Assembly (NCBI GenBank): GCA_029168955.1
Contig: JAPDOI010001070.1
Span: 124,001 to 188,000 of the forward strand
Reading direction: 5' to 3'
DNA from: Aplectana chamaeleonis
Lineage: Eukaryota > Nematoda > Chromadorea > Rhabditida > Cosmocercidae
Length of the DNA: 64,000 nt
Position 1 is the first letter of the stretch; each line of letters begins with the position of its first letter. The notes beneath the pieces are model-generated. The model was not told the DNA's origin. It saw only the letters and a list, made by a program, of their open reading frames with translations, and searched no databases. Positions 31,211-42,300 of this stretch are shown here, piece by piece. The position numbers and the translations under genes were made by a program.

Positions 31211-33659
31211 CAGAGCTGTACGGAACTGTTCCGTTTGCGATTCCGTTTCCGCATTTCCGGTGTTTTTGGGCTGTTCCGTTCCGCTTTCGTTCCCGACTTT
31301 TTTGTCCCGGAAACGGAAGAGAATATTGCAACACGGGTAATGGTATTGGGTCTAGGCAAATGTGTTTGAAGGCATCATGAGGGGCTGAAAAACACTACCG
31401 CACACTCGTCTTCAATCGATTATCTGAGCCCGGCTGAGACCCTTGAAAAAATTCGGGGTACTAAAATTGCATGTCACGTGTCACGCAGAGTAATGAGAGT
31501 GCTCAGACGATGTGATAAAATCAAGAAAACGATTTCGATGGCGCCGGACGATGGCTATAAACTTGGACTATGTTTACCTATTCTTGGTTCCTCGATTCTA
31601 TTTGTTAGTCCTCATACTAGAACTAGAGTTGGCACATATACTAGAAGAACTTAAAAGCACAGTCCAACTTTAGGGACAAAATTTAAGATTTCCACTTACT
31701 CGTGAAGTAGGACCTCCATGCATAACACCAGCCAAAAGCGAGCTCTGAATTCTTCCCACTAAGTGAGATATAGGGTGAAACCACCCAAGCGCTCCCACAG
31801 CAAAAAGCCACTTTGGAGCACGCCCCCTTGGACGACCCCGAGAGCTCAACAGTGGCAATATGAACCGAGGTTTTCGTTCAGAAGCCCTCTTCCTCCCTAT
31901 AGCTCATCCCTTATATGTGCGAATAAAGGAACACCTAGATGGGATAGAAGTCGCGAGGCAGCACTGCACTGGGTTACCACAGAGTTAAAGGCACTGTTCA
32001 CGATTAACTCCGTCTTTGAGTTCTCTTTGGAAAACAGTGGTGTTCGACCTCAGAAGCATAACAGTGTTGAAAAACGGATCTGAAAGCCTTACCAGAGGCG
32101 AAAATGGCTTTGAAAATTACCCCGGTGGGCAAGTCCATCCTCCTTGGGTCTACACAGTTGTTGTCGCCAACACCGACACGTCTCTATCACTGCCGAGCTT
32201 TGATCTTCGATCATCGGCAGTGGTTTCGCAATCAGCTTTCAAATTCGTGAATAGCAGATTCGTAATCAGCACTCAAAACAACCCCCTAGAAAACGTTTTG
32301 AGCTTGATCCGAGACAATTTTTTAGCACACTAAAAATTGCCACTCGTGTACCCCTTTTCACCAAGCAAAGCTATGAAAATGCCCACTTCTGGGAATCTCC
32401 TGCAAAGCTGAGAAGCATTTAGCCAATTCTGAATATGGAATATTGGAGCACTGCCGTTCCCCTACAATATATTAAAATTGCGCCCTGGAGCTCAATGGTA
32501 TGTGTGCAAGCATCCCTTGTCAGTGCGAGTTCAGAAATGGTGTGCGGATTCGGAAGAGGAAGGTTTTCTTTCTGAAGAGCGTCACTAGTAGCACATTCTG
32601 GTGGATGAAAAACACTATGTACTGACGGTACAGATCGCACTGGAAGTTTTGATCCCCTCTTGCCGGCCTATTTCGCGTTGGTGCAATTTCGGTGTACGCT
32701 TGTCACAACATATCCTGTATTTCAGGGCGAAATTCTGTGGGTGCCGTTGCGGACAAACGCTCGGAGAACGCGACGCATTGGGTTCGTAGCAGGTCTGCGT
32801 GGAAACCTTTTTCAAGTTTTTTGGAAACGGAAACGGAAGAAAAATCGCCAAAAGCGCCGGAAACGGAAACAAAAAAAAAACGAAAATTCGGAAATGGAAA
32901 CCAAAAATTTATCAGTCGTATTATTCTCACGTTTTGCCGCTGCTCACTGCTTGCAGCTCTCATTTGAAAACCTCTGGTTTCAGTCATTAAACTGATAATT
33001 TGTCAAATTTCATAAAATTTCTATGAGGCATTCCACGATCTCGAATCCTCGCGTTTGGAAAATCGGATAGGGCAGTTCCAAAAACAACTCAGTATATGTA
33101 GCTGCTCCTTCGGAACAGTGTGCAGCATGTCCCCCAAAGAAGAGCCCGTGATGTACCAGGTGTAGACGAGTGCTGACGTCCGCGTTACATGTTCAAGGCT
33201 GATCAGAAGTCAATCTTCAGATTCTAACCGACGACGTCTCAGATTTTAATTTGAACCCCAGCTGCCTACCGGAGCTAATACCACACGATTTCATTCAGAA
33301 AACAAAAGAAAACTCGTCGGCTAGAATAGGGAAAATCATCTGTGAGCCGCCTCTATCGCGCAGTGTCGCTGCTCATGACAACCTGCCTCCGCCCAGACTC
33401 TCTCCTGGAGGATAAGCTGTACTTGTAGTTGCTGTCGACGATCTCGGGTATGCCCTGATGTTCGACTAAACACAAGAGTTGGAAAGTGATTTTCAGCCCT
33501 TCATGATGCTTCCGAACACCCTTGCCTAGACCCTCTACCATTACCCGCGTAACACTATTATCTTCCGTTTCCGGGCCCAAAAATTCAGAAACGGAAGCGG
33601 AACGGAGCAGCGCATAAATCGTCGGGAATACGGAATCGGAGCAGTTTCGCACAGCCCCA
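31211..33659. mobile_element. Candidate hAT-like element G, TTCCG-word ends
   Basis: Left CAGAGCTGTACGGAACTG and right (inverted) GGGGCTGTGCGAAACTGC resemble the CAGGGSTGTGCG terminus of elements D-F. Both ends carry TTCCGTTCCGCTT/CCCGGAAACGGAAG words and a shared AACACGGGTAATGGTA block. I find no matching 8-bp duplication, so the two ends may belong to different copies. A third word patch lies at 32820-32900 and a relative at 49680-50484. Confidence 0.45.
31651..31910 (-). mobile_element. Partial family-1a MITE (inverted)
   Basis: Begins TTAAAAGCACAGTCCAACTT and reads backwards through GAGCTCGC..., GTGCTCCAAAGTGGC and TGTTGAGCTC-like blocks; the other end is missing or unrecognisable. Confidence 0.55.
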
Positions 33660-35097
33660 AATGGTAGGAACTTCCTCGCCTGCTCGCGTTCGCCCTTTTT
33701 TCTCAGTGTTTCTCATTTCTCAGACCTCACCTGTTCTTAACCCTATTTTATCGTTACCATGTAAGCTTCATTTGTGATGTTTTTATTCCAAGAAAAGCGG
33801 GAAACGTCGGCAACAGATAGAAGTCCTAAAATTTTGGTAGGTTTGTTTTATATCGTGGTGTTACTTGACTAAACTCACTTCATTTTGAGTTTCACTGACT
33901 CTTGCTTTCCTTATAGTTTGCAACACATTAACTAATTGATCCTAGGCCTTCTCCGATTTTTTTAGGTGTTTAGGCTGGACCATTTCACCAAAACAACCTA
34001 AATAAAGGTGTATTTTGGTGTTTTTGGTTTGAACTGCTTTCGTGATGTTTCCTATTGATTTTTTTAACCTTCTTTCCTGGGCGCGGGTTATGTCTGAATT
34101 TCCTCGTTCAGGACCACCCAATTTCGGGCGAACAGCCACCCAGCCTCAACAGTAAAAAAAATCCGGATAAGGCTTATCATCAATAAAAAAGTTGCTGAAA
34201 AAGTCAAAATACAAAAAAATACAGAATGGACTCAATTTGGTAAAAGCGCCAAATAAAAATATTAAAGAATCCTATCAGTTGCTAATGTTTCCCGCTACTC
34301 ATGAAACAAAAACTTCAGCACACAAAGCTTACCTAAGAAACATAACATGGAGATAAAAAACAGTCGAAAAGAAGCCCTAAGAAATGAGAAAAACTAAACA
34401 AGTCCGGAAAATCCGTATGATCATCACAGTAGGGGCGGATCGAGGAAGCTCATACGTCGCGTGCTCCGAGCACGTTGCCACAATGGCACGCATTATATTT
34501 GGCCCCAAAAATAGAGGTCATGTGCACTGAGTCTGGGCAACGAGAACTACGCCGGCAAAAAGGAACTGAAAGTGACGGGCCGTAGGTGAAGTACACAAAA
34601 TGAAATCTCCTTCTTTTCACAGTTCAAATTCCTTTTCTTTTCGGAATCGTTCAGCTCGAATGGAAAAGCCTGATGTTTTGAACTGCGAAAGACGGTCATA
34701 CAATTCATTTAAATCTCCTTGAGTGGTCCCAAGCAGATATAAAAATGCAGAAGACAGGTTAACTCCTTCTGTGTACTGGGATTACGATCTAAAACAGCCA
34801 GTGCGATCCGTCCCGACTGTACCTCCCGTCGTTCATCGTGGGAAGTATGCACTATACACACAGTGTTCACGATTCAAAAATTTCAGATTTGCTGCGGAGA
34901 CGTCAACTTTTGATTTCTCAAAGAAGAGTGAGAGTGAAAGAACAACGTAAAACCGCATAGAAGTGAGTGAAACTCTCGGGTTGTAATCTCAGTACAGAAA
35001 AATAGAGGAGTTGTCCAGTCATTCGCCGTTCGGATTCCACTGAGAGACCACTCCGCTTCAATGAAACAGTCTTATGTTTCAAATACTTCATTCTTGT
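33660..35097. other. AT-rich interval without recognised features
   Basis: No exon with usable splice sites and no terminal repeats. At 34850-34880 a piece of the CAGTGTTCACGATTC terminus family appears alone. Confidence 0.35.
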
Positions 35098-35502
35098 GTG
35101 CTGAGCAGGGGTGTGCGGAAATTTCTGTTTTCTGATTTCTGACCGTTTTGGCCTTTCTGTTTTCTGATTTCTGTTTTCTGAAAAATCTGCAAAAAACAGA
35201 AAAAAAATCAGACAAAATCAACGAAATCCGGATCAGTGGAACAGCGCAGCTTATCTAGTCTTTTACGAGGTACTACTTGTGTTCAATGGTGCGATTGCTG
35301 CTGAAGGTAGGGTTTGCCATAAGAAACGGTTGTTATGGTATCCTCATGAGAAGGTAGACATGATCATCACAAAAATGAAAATAGGTGAAAACTCAGAGGA
35401 AAAACGCTAAGGAACAAAATATTGCTGATTGTCACCTTACCCACAATTAACTAAATTTCTATGTATGTTTTTTCTGCCGTCCTCCGCTTTGCTGATACAC
35501 CC

Positions 35503-35650
35503 TATTCATACATTTGCGAGGCGGCAAATGCCGCGGATTATCACTAGAAAAATGAGAAATCAGATGCTCGGTAACGGTATCAAACATATGATTTCTCATT
35601 TTTCTACTGATATTGCGCGGCATTTGCCGCTTCCGGAAAAGCATGAATAG
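35503..35650. mobile_element. 150-bp foldback MITE
   Basis: CTATTCATAC...GGCGGCAAATGCCGCG and TAGAAAAATGAGAAATCA on the left pair with the right arm ending GCATGAATAG. Apparent open frames on both strands are arm artefacts. Confidence 0.7.
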
Positions 35651-35848
35651 GTTGCTAAACGAAAAAACCAGCACTTATATGAATCGTGTTAGTTGGGGCG
35701 TGCGAACACCCACCAAATAGCTGTTCTAAGCTGTTTTTGTACGTTTCTCCTGCAACTTTTCACTTTTCTCACTTTTGTGATGGTGAAACCTGCATTCTCA
35801 TGGATAGAACACAGCAACTGATTTTATCGCGATTCCTGCTCACCTACT

Positions 35849-36057
35849 CAGTACTTCGGCATGATAGGGGTTGCATCCCAGGGTAAGGATCGAGTACAAA
35901 CCTTCGCTGTCAGCAGCAGCTGCTGCTGACAGCGGTATATGATTCCAACACTTGCTGGGGTTGAACCCCCGATATCAATAGCAGTTGTTGCTGTTAGCTG
36001 TCAGCTGCAGCTGCTGACAACGAGGGATGCAACCCCTACTGCGCTGAAGTACTGGCG
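35849..36057. mobile_element. Foldback MITE with a CAGCAGCAGCTGCTGCTG palindrome
   Basis: The outer arms CAGTACTTCGG...TAGGGGTTGCATCCC pair with the inverse at 36030-36057. Inside lie a perfect 28-bp palindrome (35907-35934) and a second CAGCTGCAGCTGCTGA hairpin. Confidence 0.65.
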
Positions 36058-36227
36058 TTCTCTGGGAAATTCACCCGATCAATAGATAATAGATAGCCAA
36101 GAAACGCCTGCTTTCTGCGTGATAGCCGGAAAATGGTCGGGAAGTAGCTGGTTACCGCGTAATAGCCCAGAAATAACCGCCAAACAATGTTCGCCGCGAA
36201 TTGGACGCCAAATAATGCTCTCCAAGG

Positions 36228-36472
36228 GATGTACAGTTCAACTCCGCATTGCCGTTCAGTCCGCAAACTGCACGTTGATTCCGAAAGCGTGCTGCGGGGC
36301 GGTTGCAAGTATCTCAGACAGGGATGGCGGATCACCTGGGCACCAAAGGCAAAAACCGCCCGGGTGACCCTACATCCATATCTGAGGATACTCGCAACCG
36401 CGCCGCAGCACGCTTCCGCAATCAGCGTGCACTTTGCGGACTGAACGGCAATACGGAGTTGAACTGTACACG
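36228..36472. mobile_element. Foldback MITE, copy 2 of the 15362-15632 family
   Basis: Shares CCGTTCAGTCCGCAAACTGC, GCAACCGCGCCGCAGCACG and CTCAGACAG with copy 1; the arms pair over about 100 bp. It lies in element E, next to an SL1-like box (36514-36535). Confidence 0.8.
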
Positions 36473-36513
36473 ACGCATTCCTGAGGCATGATTTGGATGT
36501 CAACACCGCTGTC

Positions 36514-36535
36514 GGTTCAACTACCCAAGTTGGCG
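36514..36535 (+). repeat. SL1-like 22-mer (18/22)
   Basis: Starts GGTTCAACTACCCAAGTT; differs from the nematode SL1 leader at four positions. It is followed by GCGGTACTTGGACCCCGCC, the same downstream sequence as at 41293-41314 (there on the minus strand). The repeat is cut by the MITE starting at 36559. Confidence 0.5.
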
Positions 36536-36558
36536 GTACTTGGACCCCGCCTAGCACC

Positions 36559-36768
36559 AGGGGCCGGATGCATCAACGCGCCGGGTTGGGGTAGGGGCAG
36601 GGCAGTCGGCATCATTGAAGATCGCAGTGCGAGAGCAGTAGATCATCTAATCAATCGTGCCCCAGCTGTGTTTTTCGCTGCCCTAGCTGCCCCAGCCTCT
36701 GAGCTGGGGCACGATTGATTTGTCGATTTACAAAGCCCTTCTCCCGCCCCAACCCGGCACAATTATGC
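36559..36768. mobile_element. MITE of the GGGCCGGATGCATCAACGC family
   Basis: 210 bp with the left terminus GGGCCGGATGCATCAACGCG, the same as the 1.35-kb element at 23359-24712. The right terminus is decayed (TGCATTCGGCC). CAG flanks the left end and CAG/AGG the right. The arms pair through GGGTTGGGG/CCCCAACCC. Confidence 0.65.
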
Positions 36769-37312
36769 ATTCGGCCCAGGAGGCCCGCCGAGCTGCAGGA
36801 GGCCAAGGCGGCTGCTCGGCGAGCCGGGAAACGCCGCGTCGCGTGTTGGTGTGCCTGTCACGTCTTGGTTATTTCTCCGTTATTGCTCGGCTTCTTCTAG
36901 GCTATTTCGTGAACAACATGATCTTGGCCGCCTAATAATCCAGTAACAATCAAGAAATATTTGAGAAATAGCACATCAAGAACCGCTGTCGAGCCTAGTG
37001 GGCTATTTCTTGGCAAAAACTCTGAAAGAGACCTGTCATTGACGTGCCATCGCTACTATCGATGCCTTATTAGTTAATTGTCCAGTCTCGTAGATATTGT
37101 ATTACAGGTATAGCAAAGATGTTCAGAATTACACTCTCCTTCCTCTTGAAAAAAGTTAAAATGCAATGAGTATTTTTTCTGAAAATTTTCTGTTTTCTGT
37201 TTTCTGGCCGTTTTGGCCTTTCTGTTTTCTGATTTCTGTTCTCTGACGAACTCGATTTTCTGTTTTCTGTTTTCTGAAATTTTTGAAAAATTTCCGCACC
37301 CCTGCTGCTGAG

Positions 37313-37728
37313 GCAACAACCCGAAAATCTTGCGGACCAGCCAACACATTGGATCATCCCGCCCACGCCATACAACCGTTGTCCGTTTAAAGGAACAGTT
37401 ACCGAAATTTTTAATACCCTTTATCTCGAAAGATTTTAACAGCCAGCTATGTGCATTGAAACCATCGAATTTGTGAAGAGTTTTCGATAGAAGAAACAGA
37501 AAACAAAGTCAGTTACCCAAGAAGTTAGGGGCGCGAAACAGTTTCCGACGTTTAAATTATCAGAATTCCGCAGTGCTCCAAACTAGAGTACTTCAATATT
37601 CCAGAGGGTTTTCAAAAGTTTTTGGGGGTACTAGGAGAGTTTTTCCCTATAACTCTATATTTCGTTAACTTGCTTACTGAAAAAAAAAATCGAAAGCTAG
37701 GCTACGGCTTTTCGTCGTAAACACTACC
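37313..37728. other. Short interval before the Lys/Glu-rich gene
   Basis: No gene. 37384-37720 may be an old MITE: GTTTAAAGGAACAG at the left and CGTAAACACTACCTTTA at the right are weakly inverted. Confidence 0.3.
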
Positions 37729-37734
37729 TTTATT

Positions 37735-38344
37735 TCAATGCATGATGAAAATGGTATTCAACTCACTTTCTTTACGTGCTGTTTTGTCCTCCACGCCTTT
37801 TTTAGTCCCTTTCGTTTCGGATCTGCCTATCCGATCCTTCCCTGGTTTTGTTTCTTCTCCGTCGCTTTCCAGCGAAGTGCTGTTGAGCAATTCTTTTCTA
37901 TTTCTTTCCACTGACCGATCCTTCTTCATTTTCCTTTCTTCTGAGTCGCTCTCCACCACTACCTCTGCTGCTATTTCCTTTTTCGCTTTCTCCACTGCTC
38001 GATCCTTCTTCGTTTTCTTCTGAGTCGCTCTCCACCACTACCTCTGCTGCTATTTCCTTTTTCGCTTTCTCCACTACTCGATCCTTCTTCCTTTTCCTCT
38101 CTTCGGAGTCACTTCGCACCAGTCCCTCCGTTCCCAAACCTTTTATCTTTTTCTCGACAACTTTGTCCTTCTTAGCCTTTTTCTCGTCGGCACAGTCTTC
38201 GGCCGCAACATCAGCTGCCACTACTTTCTTCGCTTTCTCCGTTACACCATTCGTCGGCTTTTTTGCTGCTGCCTTCTCAAATCCACTAGTCATCGCTAAC
38301 TTCGGAATCCGCTCGTCGCTTCCTCGCACAACATCCTTGTTCAT
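37735..38344 (-). CDS. Lys/Glu-rich low-complexity protein, frame broken by an unequal internal repeat
   Basis: From ATG 38344 the frame gives 148 residues and stops at 37898. The text is charged throughout: TEKAKKVVAADVAAED, EKKAKKDKVVEKKIKG, DSEERKRKKDRVVEKAKKEI. A segment encoding VVEKAKKEIAAEVVVESDSEE occurs twice in tandem; the first unit is 79 bp and the second 84 bp, so the 5-bp difference throws the frame out after unit 1. The second unit continues in another frame to TGA at 37735-37737, directly followed by AATAAA. That second frame is probably the real C-terminus, so this is either a pseudogene, a recent frameshift allele or an assembly error. TTCCAG lies 20 bases before the ATG, suiting trans-splicing or an upstream exon. 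A nuclear or nucleolar role is only a guess from composition. Confidence 0.55.
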
Positions 38345-38981
38345 TGACTGCTCTTCTTTTCTACCTGGAATGCATCAAAATTAGAGTAGCTTTCTACATG
38401 CAAGTGCATTCGTCGTTTAGTGGCTTAGCTATCTACATACCACTAATTGGACTAGCTAAAAGGCGGTAAATACAACTCCCCCTCTTCTTCTTACTATTCA
38501 TTATGAAAGTACATATTTTGCGTCCCGTTGCACTTCTGCGCACAAGGGTTCTCAATGGTCTTGTACTGTGCAAATTCTTTGAACACATGTAAGTTTCTAG
38601 AACGATGCTTATTTGGGAACGCTGCACAAGTTAAACTACGAACTGACGTCATCATACGCCTTTCACAGAGAAAGTTGAATACAATCTCTGTACAAAGAAG
38701 TTTTATTTAGGATCTGAGAAAAAACCGCACTTCTTTCACAAGATTGTTTGCATGTTGAAGGTGAAGAGCCTATGTGACAGAATGGTCCCAGGTGCTTTAG
38801 TTGCATCCGTTTCGGAAATATGCACAGCAAGCTAATGGGTTAGCAAGCGCTTCTGCGAAACTTGGAGCAAACCTCAGGTGCATCCACTAAAAAAAGGGAG
38901 CTGTGAAGATGGTGAATTGAATTCCTCATAGAGTTATGGCGTTCACAGCGTCATCAGCCAGGCAAAATATTTCAACGATAT
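38345..38981. other. Interval between the Lys/Glu-rich gene and element F
   Basis: No exon or repeat I can support. If the gene above has upstream exons they should lie here, but none is evident. Confidence 0.3.
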
Positions 38982-39489
38982 GTGGGTAGAGGGCTGTGCG
39001 TAACTGAATTTTGTAATTTCGTAAATCGTAAATCGTAATTTTCAGTTTCCTCGTAATTCTTAATTGATAGTTAGTAATAAGCCCACACGTAGCCGGAACC
39101 TCATTCGATGTGGAAACACCTTAGCACTTCAGTGATGAGGTGCTTCCATATCGAAGGAGGTTGAAGTTGGCTTTCAAATGACACTTTTTTGAGCAGTACT
39201 TGAATAAATATTCATTACATACGTGGTGGGATAGAAACGGCTTTAAGAGACAAAATGGAAACTCTCAGCCTAATCAAGTACCAAACCTGTGCCAAGCTTA
39301 GCCTAACTTTTCAATACGAAAACACAGAGGATCATTTACCAGGCACGATTCAATGGAAGCCAGGGAGACCAACAGCGTGATAAGAAAAAAATTACGGTTC
39401 GATGGTTTTAAACTCAAACTTGTAAGAGAAAGATGCTTGGATAAGGCGGCCATTCCAAACTTAGAAAAATCAAAACAAGAAACTTGTGA

Positions 39490-40060
39490 TATAATTGTAA
39501 CTTATTTGAATGTCTCAAGTGACTTACATTTATATTACATGCAACATACATTTATATTACATGTAACTTAAATTCATATTACATGTAAGTTACAATTATT
39601 TCACATGTAACTTACGCTTCCCAAACCACACACTACGCGAAAAATGCTGTGCTGGGCCTTCCCTGCTGATGTGGGGTCAAGAACCTTAAACTTGGGTAAC
39701 TGAACCAACAGCAACGCCAGTGGTAAGCCTGACCCCGCGAGAGCGCCATACATCCCCCTTGGAAATATCTTCTTGGCCGATTAAAGTTACTTGCGACTTA
39801 TGTTGTGCCATTTAAGTTACATGTAACATATCGGAGGCGCACCGAACGTAGTATCCTCTCAGAAACCGGAAACAAGTACTTGTAACATATTTAAGCTGAT
39901 GTAAGCTACTTGCGACTTATCTCAAGTCATTTAAGTTACATGCAACATATCTACATGAAATCGCGCGCAATGCATTTCCGATATGTTACATGTAACCTAA
40001 CTGGCACAATAAAAGTCGCAAGCAACTCACGTCGGCTTAGATATGTTACAAGTAACTTGT
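39490..40060. repeat. GTTACATGTAAC palindrome cluster
   Basis: At least ten occurrences of GTTACATGTAAC and one-base variants, plus AAGTTACTTGCGACTTAT and its inverse on the two flanks. The outer halves pair (GAAACCGG and CTGAGAAGAGGATGC flank), so the cluster is also a large foldback. Non-coding. Confidence 0.7.
39685..39706 (-). repeat. SL1-like 22-mer (19/22)
   Basis: On the minus strand GGTTCAGTTACCCAAGTTTAAG, given here as positions 39706 to 39685; three differences from SL1. Followed by GTTCTTGACCCCACATC, a diverged version of the downstream block at 36536 and 41292. Confidence 0.5.
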
Positions 40061-40826
40061 TTTCCTTTTCCTGAGAAGAGGATGCACATTCGCAAAATCA
40101 GTTTTCGATGCAGAAATCGAGTCTGCCCTCTAAATTTGTTGAACTTTACTCTGAACGGAGTTATAAGCGTTTCTCCTCATAAGCAAAAGTTTGTTGGGGT
40201 AGAGACAGTGGTCTGAGAGGTGAAGGTTGTTTAGGATTCCGAAATGCAAAAAGGTTGAGGCTCCTTCGAATTTCTTATTCAAGAAGTAACAATTCCTTGA
40301 TCTCCCTTTTTTGCTGCTTAATTTCTCAATTAGAAAAAAAACGTTTGATAGCCTTTTCGAAAAGGTAGGTGACACTGCAGCTATAATTTTTTCGAAATGT
40401 TTCGAACGTAGCTCAATTGCCTCTAAAGACAGACATCTATCGAAGATTGTTTCGCGAATTCCCGTAAAATTCCATCGGATAATGTTTTCAGGTTAGGAAT
40501 AAAATTTTCAATTTACGAAAAGCCAGTGTTTTGCTTGTAACCTTTAAACCGCTGGAGCTGGATGCGTGGTGAAGGTTGTTTTTGAAATCCCCGCCCGCCA
40601 AATTCTACAACTAAGTGTATGCATATTGAGTTCCAACCTATTTGCTCCATGAGCCAGCCAGGACTTTAGAGCTGAACCCCATATTTACTGTCTATATCGA
40701 AATGGATTTCCTGCCCGCCGTTGCAGACGACCGCTTTCGCAGTTTGAAGAGAGCTCGAAGATAGTCGTGCTGGCACGTAAATCGATCAGGTCAGGACCTC
40801 GTGGTCCCAGCGTGATTCTGTTTGCC

Positions 40827-41024
40827 CTACATGTTGCAACAGCGGTTGTCCGCAGCTGCAAACAGGTATTCTGCTCCGATATAGACTGTAGCTCTACAAA
40901 GATCTGCGTCTCTCGTGTTCATCATCTGGCAAGTGTATTCCATGGAAGTACTCAGGCAAACCGGGGCGTCGACAACAGGTTGATAAGTTGTCATCTCATA
41001 AACCGCTCCCTGTTGACAAGTCAA
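40827..41024 (-). pseudogene. Cys-rich exon-like frame inside element F
   Basis: On the minus strand the frame opens right after a TGA, and a candidate acceptor GTCAACAG precedes GAVYEMTTYQPVVDAPVC. It continues with six spaced Cys (pattern C..C..C..C..CC) through STSMEYTCQMMNTRDADLC and YIGAEYLFAAADNRCC to a TAG. The composition is that of a disulphide-rich extracellular domain rather than of a transposase. The 3' half recurs, degenerate, at 45340-45400. It may be a host exon captured by the element, or part of an element-encoded protein. No family recognised. Confidence 0.4.
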
Positions 41025-41189
41025 ATCGCTCGTATTTTCAGCATGAGACCTTCCCGTTGCCCAGCGACGTCCGCCTGTTGTCCGGCTGTTGACAACTCGA
41101 TGTGTCGCGTTTAGCGACCTATTTAGCAGCAGTTCACATCCTACAGGACTGTTTCATCAAGGTCGGGAACTACTTTACAACGACAAGCG

Positions 41190-41385
41190 TTATGGTCGGC
41201 ACACCGACACGCGTCGCGGCTGGTCGCCCAGCCTCCACTGGGGTCACCACCTGATAGGCAGGACCTCTAGATGCTGGGCGGGGCCAAAGTACCGCAAACT
41301 TGGGTAATTGAACCGACTGCGCTACCATCATTCGCAGCATGGCTGAAAAATGCGTCGTGTACTTCCCTTGAATCTGGAGCGCCAG
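41190..41385 (-). repeat. SL1-like-box dispersed repeat, copy at 41.3 kb
   Basis: Homologous to 5195-5460. On the minus strand 41314-41293 is 20/22 identical to nematode SL1 (differences at positions 5 and 21), preceded by TAGCGCAGTCGG, a tRNA A-box-like string, and followed by GTACTTTGGCCCCGCC. No Sm site or SL-RNA stem follows. Confidence 0.65.
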
Positions 41386-41387
41386 CT

Positions 41388-41478
41388 GTGCAACAGCTAG
41401 ACATCGACGAGATCATAACTCGCTGCCGTAGTTGCTGTGCAACAGCTCGACATCGACCAGATCATAACTCGCGGCCAC
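41388..41478. repeat. Two-copy 46-bp tandem repeat
   Basis: GTGCAACAGCTMGACATCGA followed by SAGATCATAACTCGC occurs twice, with about 46 bp between starts. Non-coding and inside element F. Confidence 0.7.
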
Positions 41479-42300
41479 GGCCCCGCCGAATATCATCGCG
41501 TTGGCCAGCGGTCACCCATTGTGGGCGGATCAACCTGTTGTAGACGCCCAGCGCGCCTGAGTAAATAGCTGTGGAGCTAGGCTTTCCCGATCTGGGGGTG
41601 AGTTCCAATATTGTTCCCACGATACCGAGGAAGGGCAAATAGCCTTTCCATGGCCGAACTTGTCTCCCATGGCCACGAGTAGTAAATGATAATTGCTTCC
41701 ACGTCGCCTTGTTTACGTTTCCATGGAAGACTTTAGCCGTGGGAATGTTCTTGGAATGCACCTCTGGCTCGCTTCAGCAGCAATAAGAGGCTGGAACGTA
41801 ATAATAATGTTGGACCGGTCAGCGTGAGAAGCGGAGCGGTCGGTCATAAATAAATTTCGTCATCCACAAATATATTTCGCCTTGACCGACTCCGCTGCTG
41901 ACTACGACCCGACCGAGTGCGAATGTCAGGCTAAGGAAATTGAAACTGGAAAGAATAATTAAATATCAGGACTGTGAAAAAAGTGGTAAATTCATCTATG
42001 CACCAGACCGCAAATTTGCAGTGTTCTTCCAATAACGTTTCCACGTTTTGTTACAATTTGTTACGATTCGTTACAATTTCAGGCAGAAATTTCGTAAATC
42101 GCACAAAAAACTTAAGAAAAAACCCGTAATTCGTAAATCGTAATTCTTAATTCATAATTACGCCCCTGGTGAGTAGTCGTCTCGCCGCCACACGGCGGGG
42201 CCACCGCACTCACTTCATTTGCGGCGCTGCTCGGAAATGATTCCTACCGCGCGCGGTAAATAACGCGCAGGCGATTTCTAAAAACGTCGATGAAGGATGA

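Larger units (their letters stand above)
35106..37304 (+). mobile_element. hAT-like element E (2.2 kb), TTTTCTG-word ends
   Basis: Left end CAGGGGTGTGCGGAAATTTC; right end, inverted, CAGGGGTGCGGAAATTT. Flanked by GTGCTGAG (35098-35105) and CTGCTGAG (37305-37312), 7/8 identical and fitting nTnnnnAn. Subterminal arrays of TTTCTGTTTTCTGA run in the same orientation at both ends and share GGCCGTTTTGGCC. The interior is a stack of nested MITEs (35503-35650, 35849-36057, 36228-36472, 36559-36768) and a piece of the SL1-like repeat. No transposase frame. Confidence 0.75.
38990..42168 (+). mobile_element. hAT-like element F (3.2 kb), GTAAATCGTAATT-word ends
   Basis: Left end AGGGCTGTGCGTAA (first C lost); right end, inverted, CAGGGGCGTAATTATG. 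Flanked by GTGGGTAG (38982-38989) and GTGAGTAG (42169-42176), 7/8 identical, nTnnnnAn. Both ends have CGTAAATCGTAATT/TTCGTTACAA words. The interior holds a GTTACATGTAAC palindrome cluster (39490-40060), two SL1-like boxes and a Cys-rich exon-like frame (40827-41024). Interior 40310-40880 is shared, inverted, with the copy at 44733-45850. Confidence 0.75.

Noticed and set aside
31211..33659. Full confidence in element G as one hAT insertion
   Set aside because: The end sequences fit, but the 8-bp flanks do not match; kept only as a candidate.
36036..36557. 173-codon minus-strand open frame
   Set aside because: Runs through a foldback MITE, the SL1-like repeat and element E sequence; composition follows the GC-rich arms.
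41293..41314. SL1 splice-leader RNA gene
   Set aside because: The 22-mer match is good, but no AG-GTAA donor, Sm site or stem structure follows; treated as a dispersed repeat.
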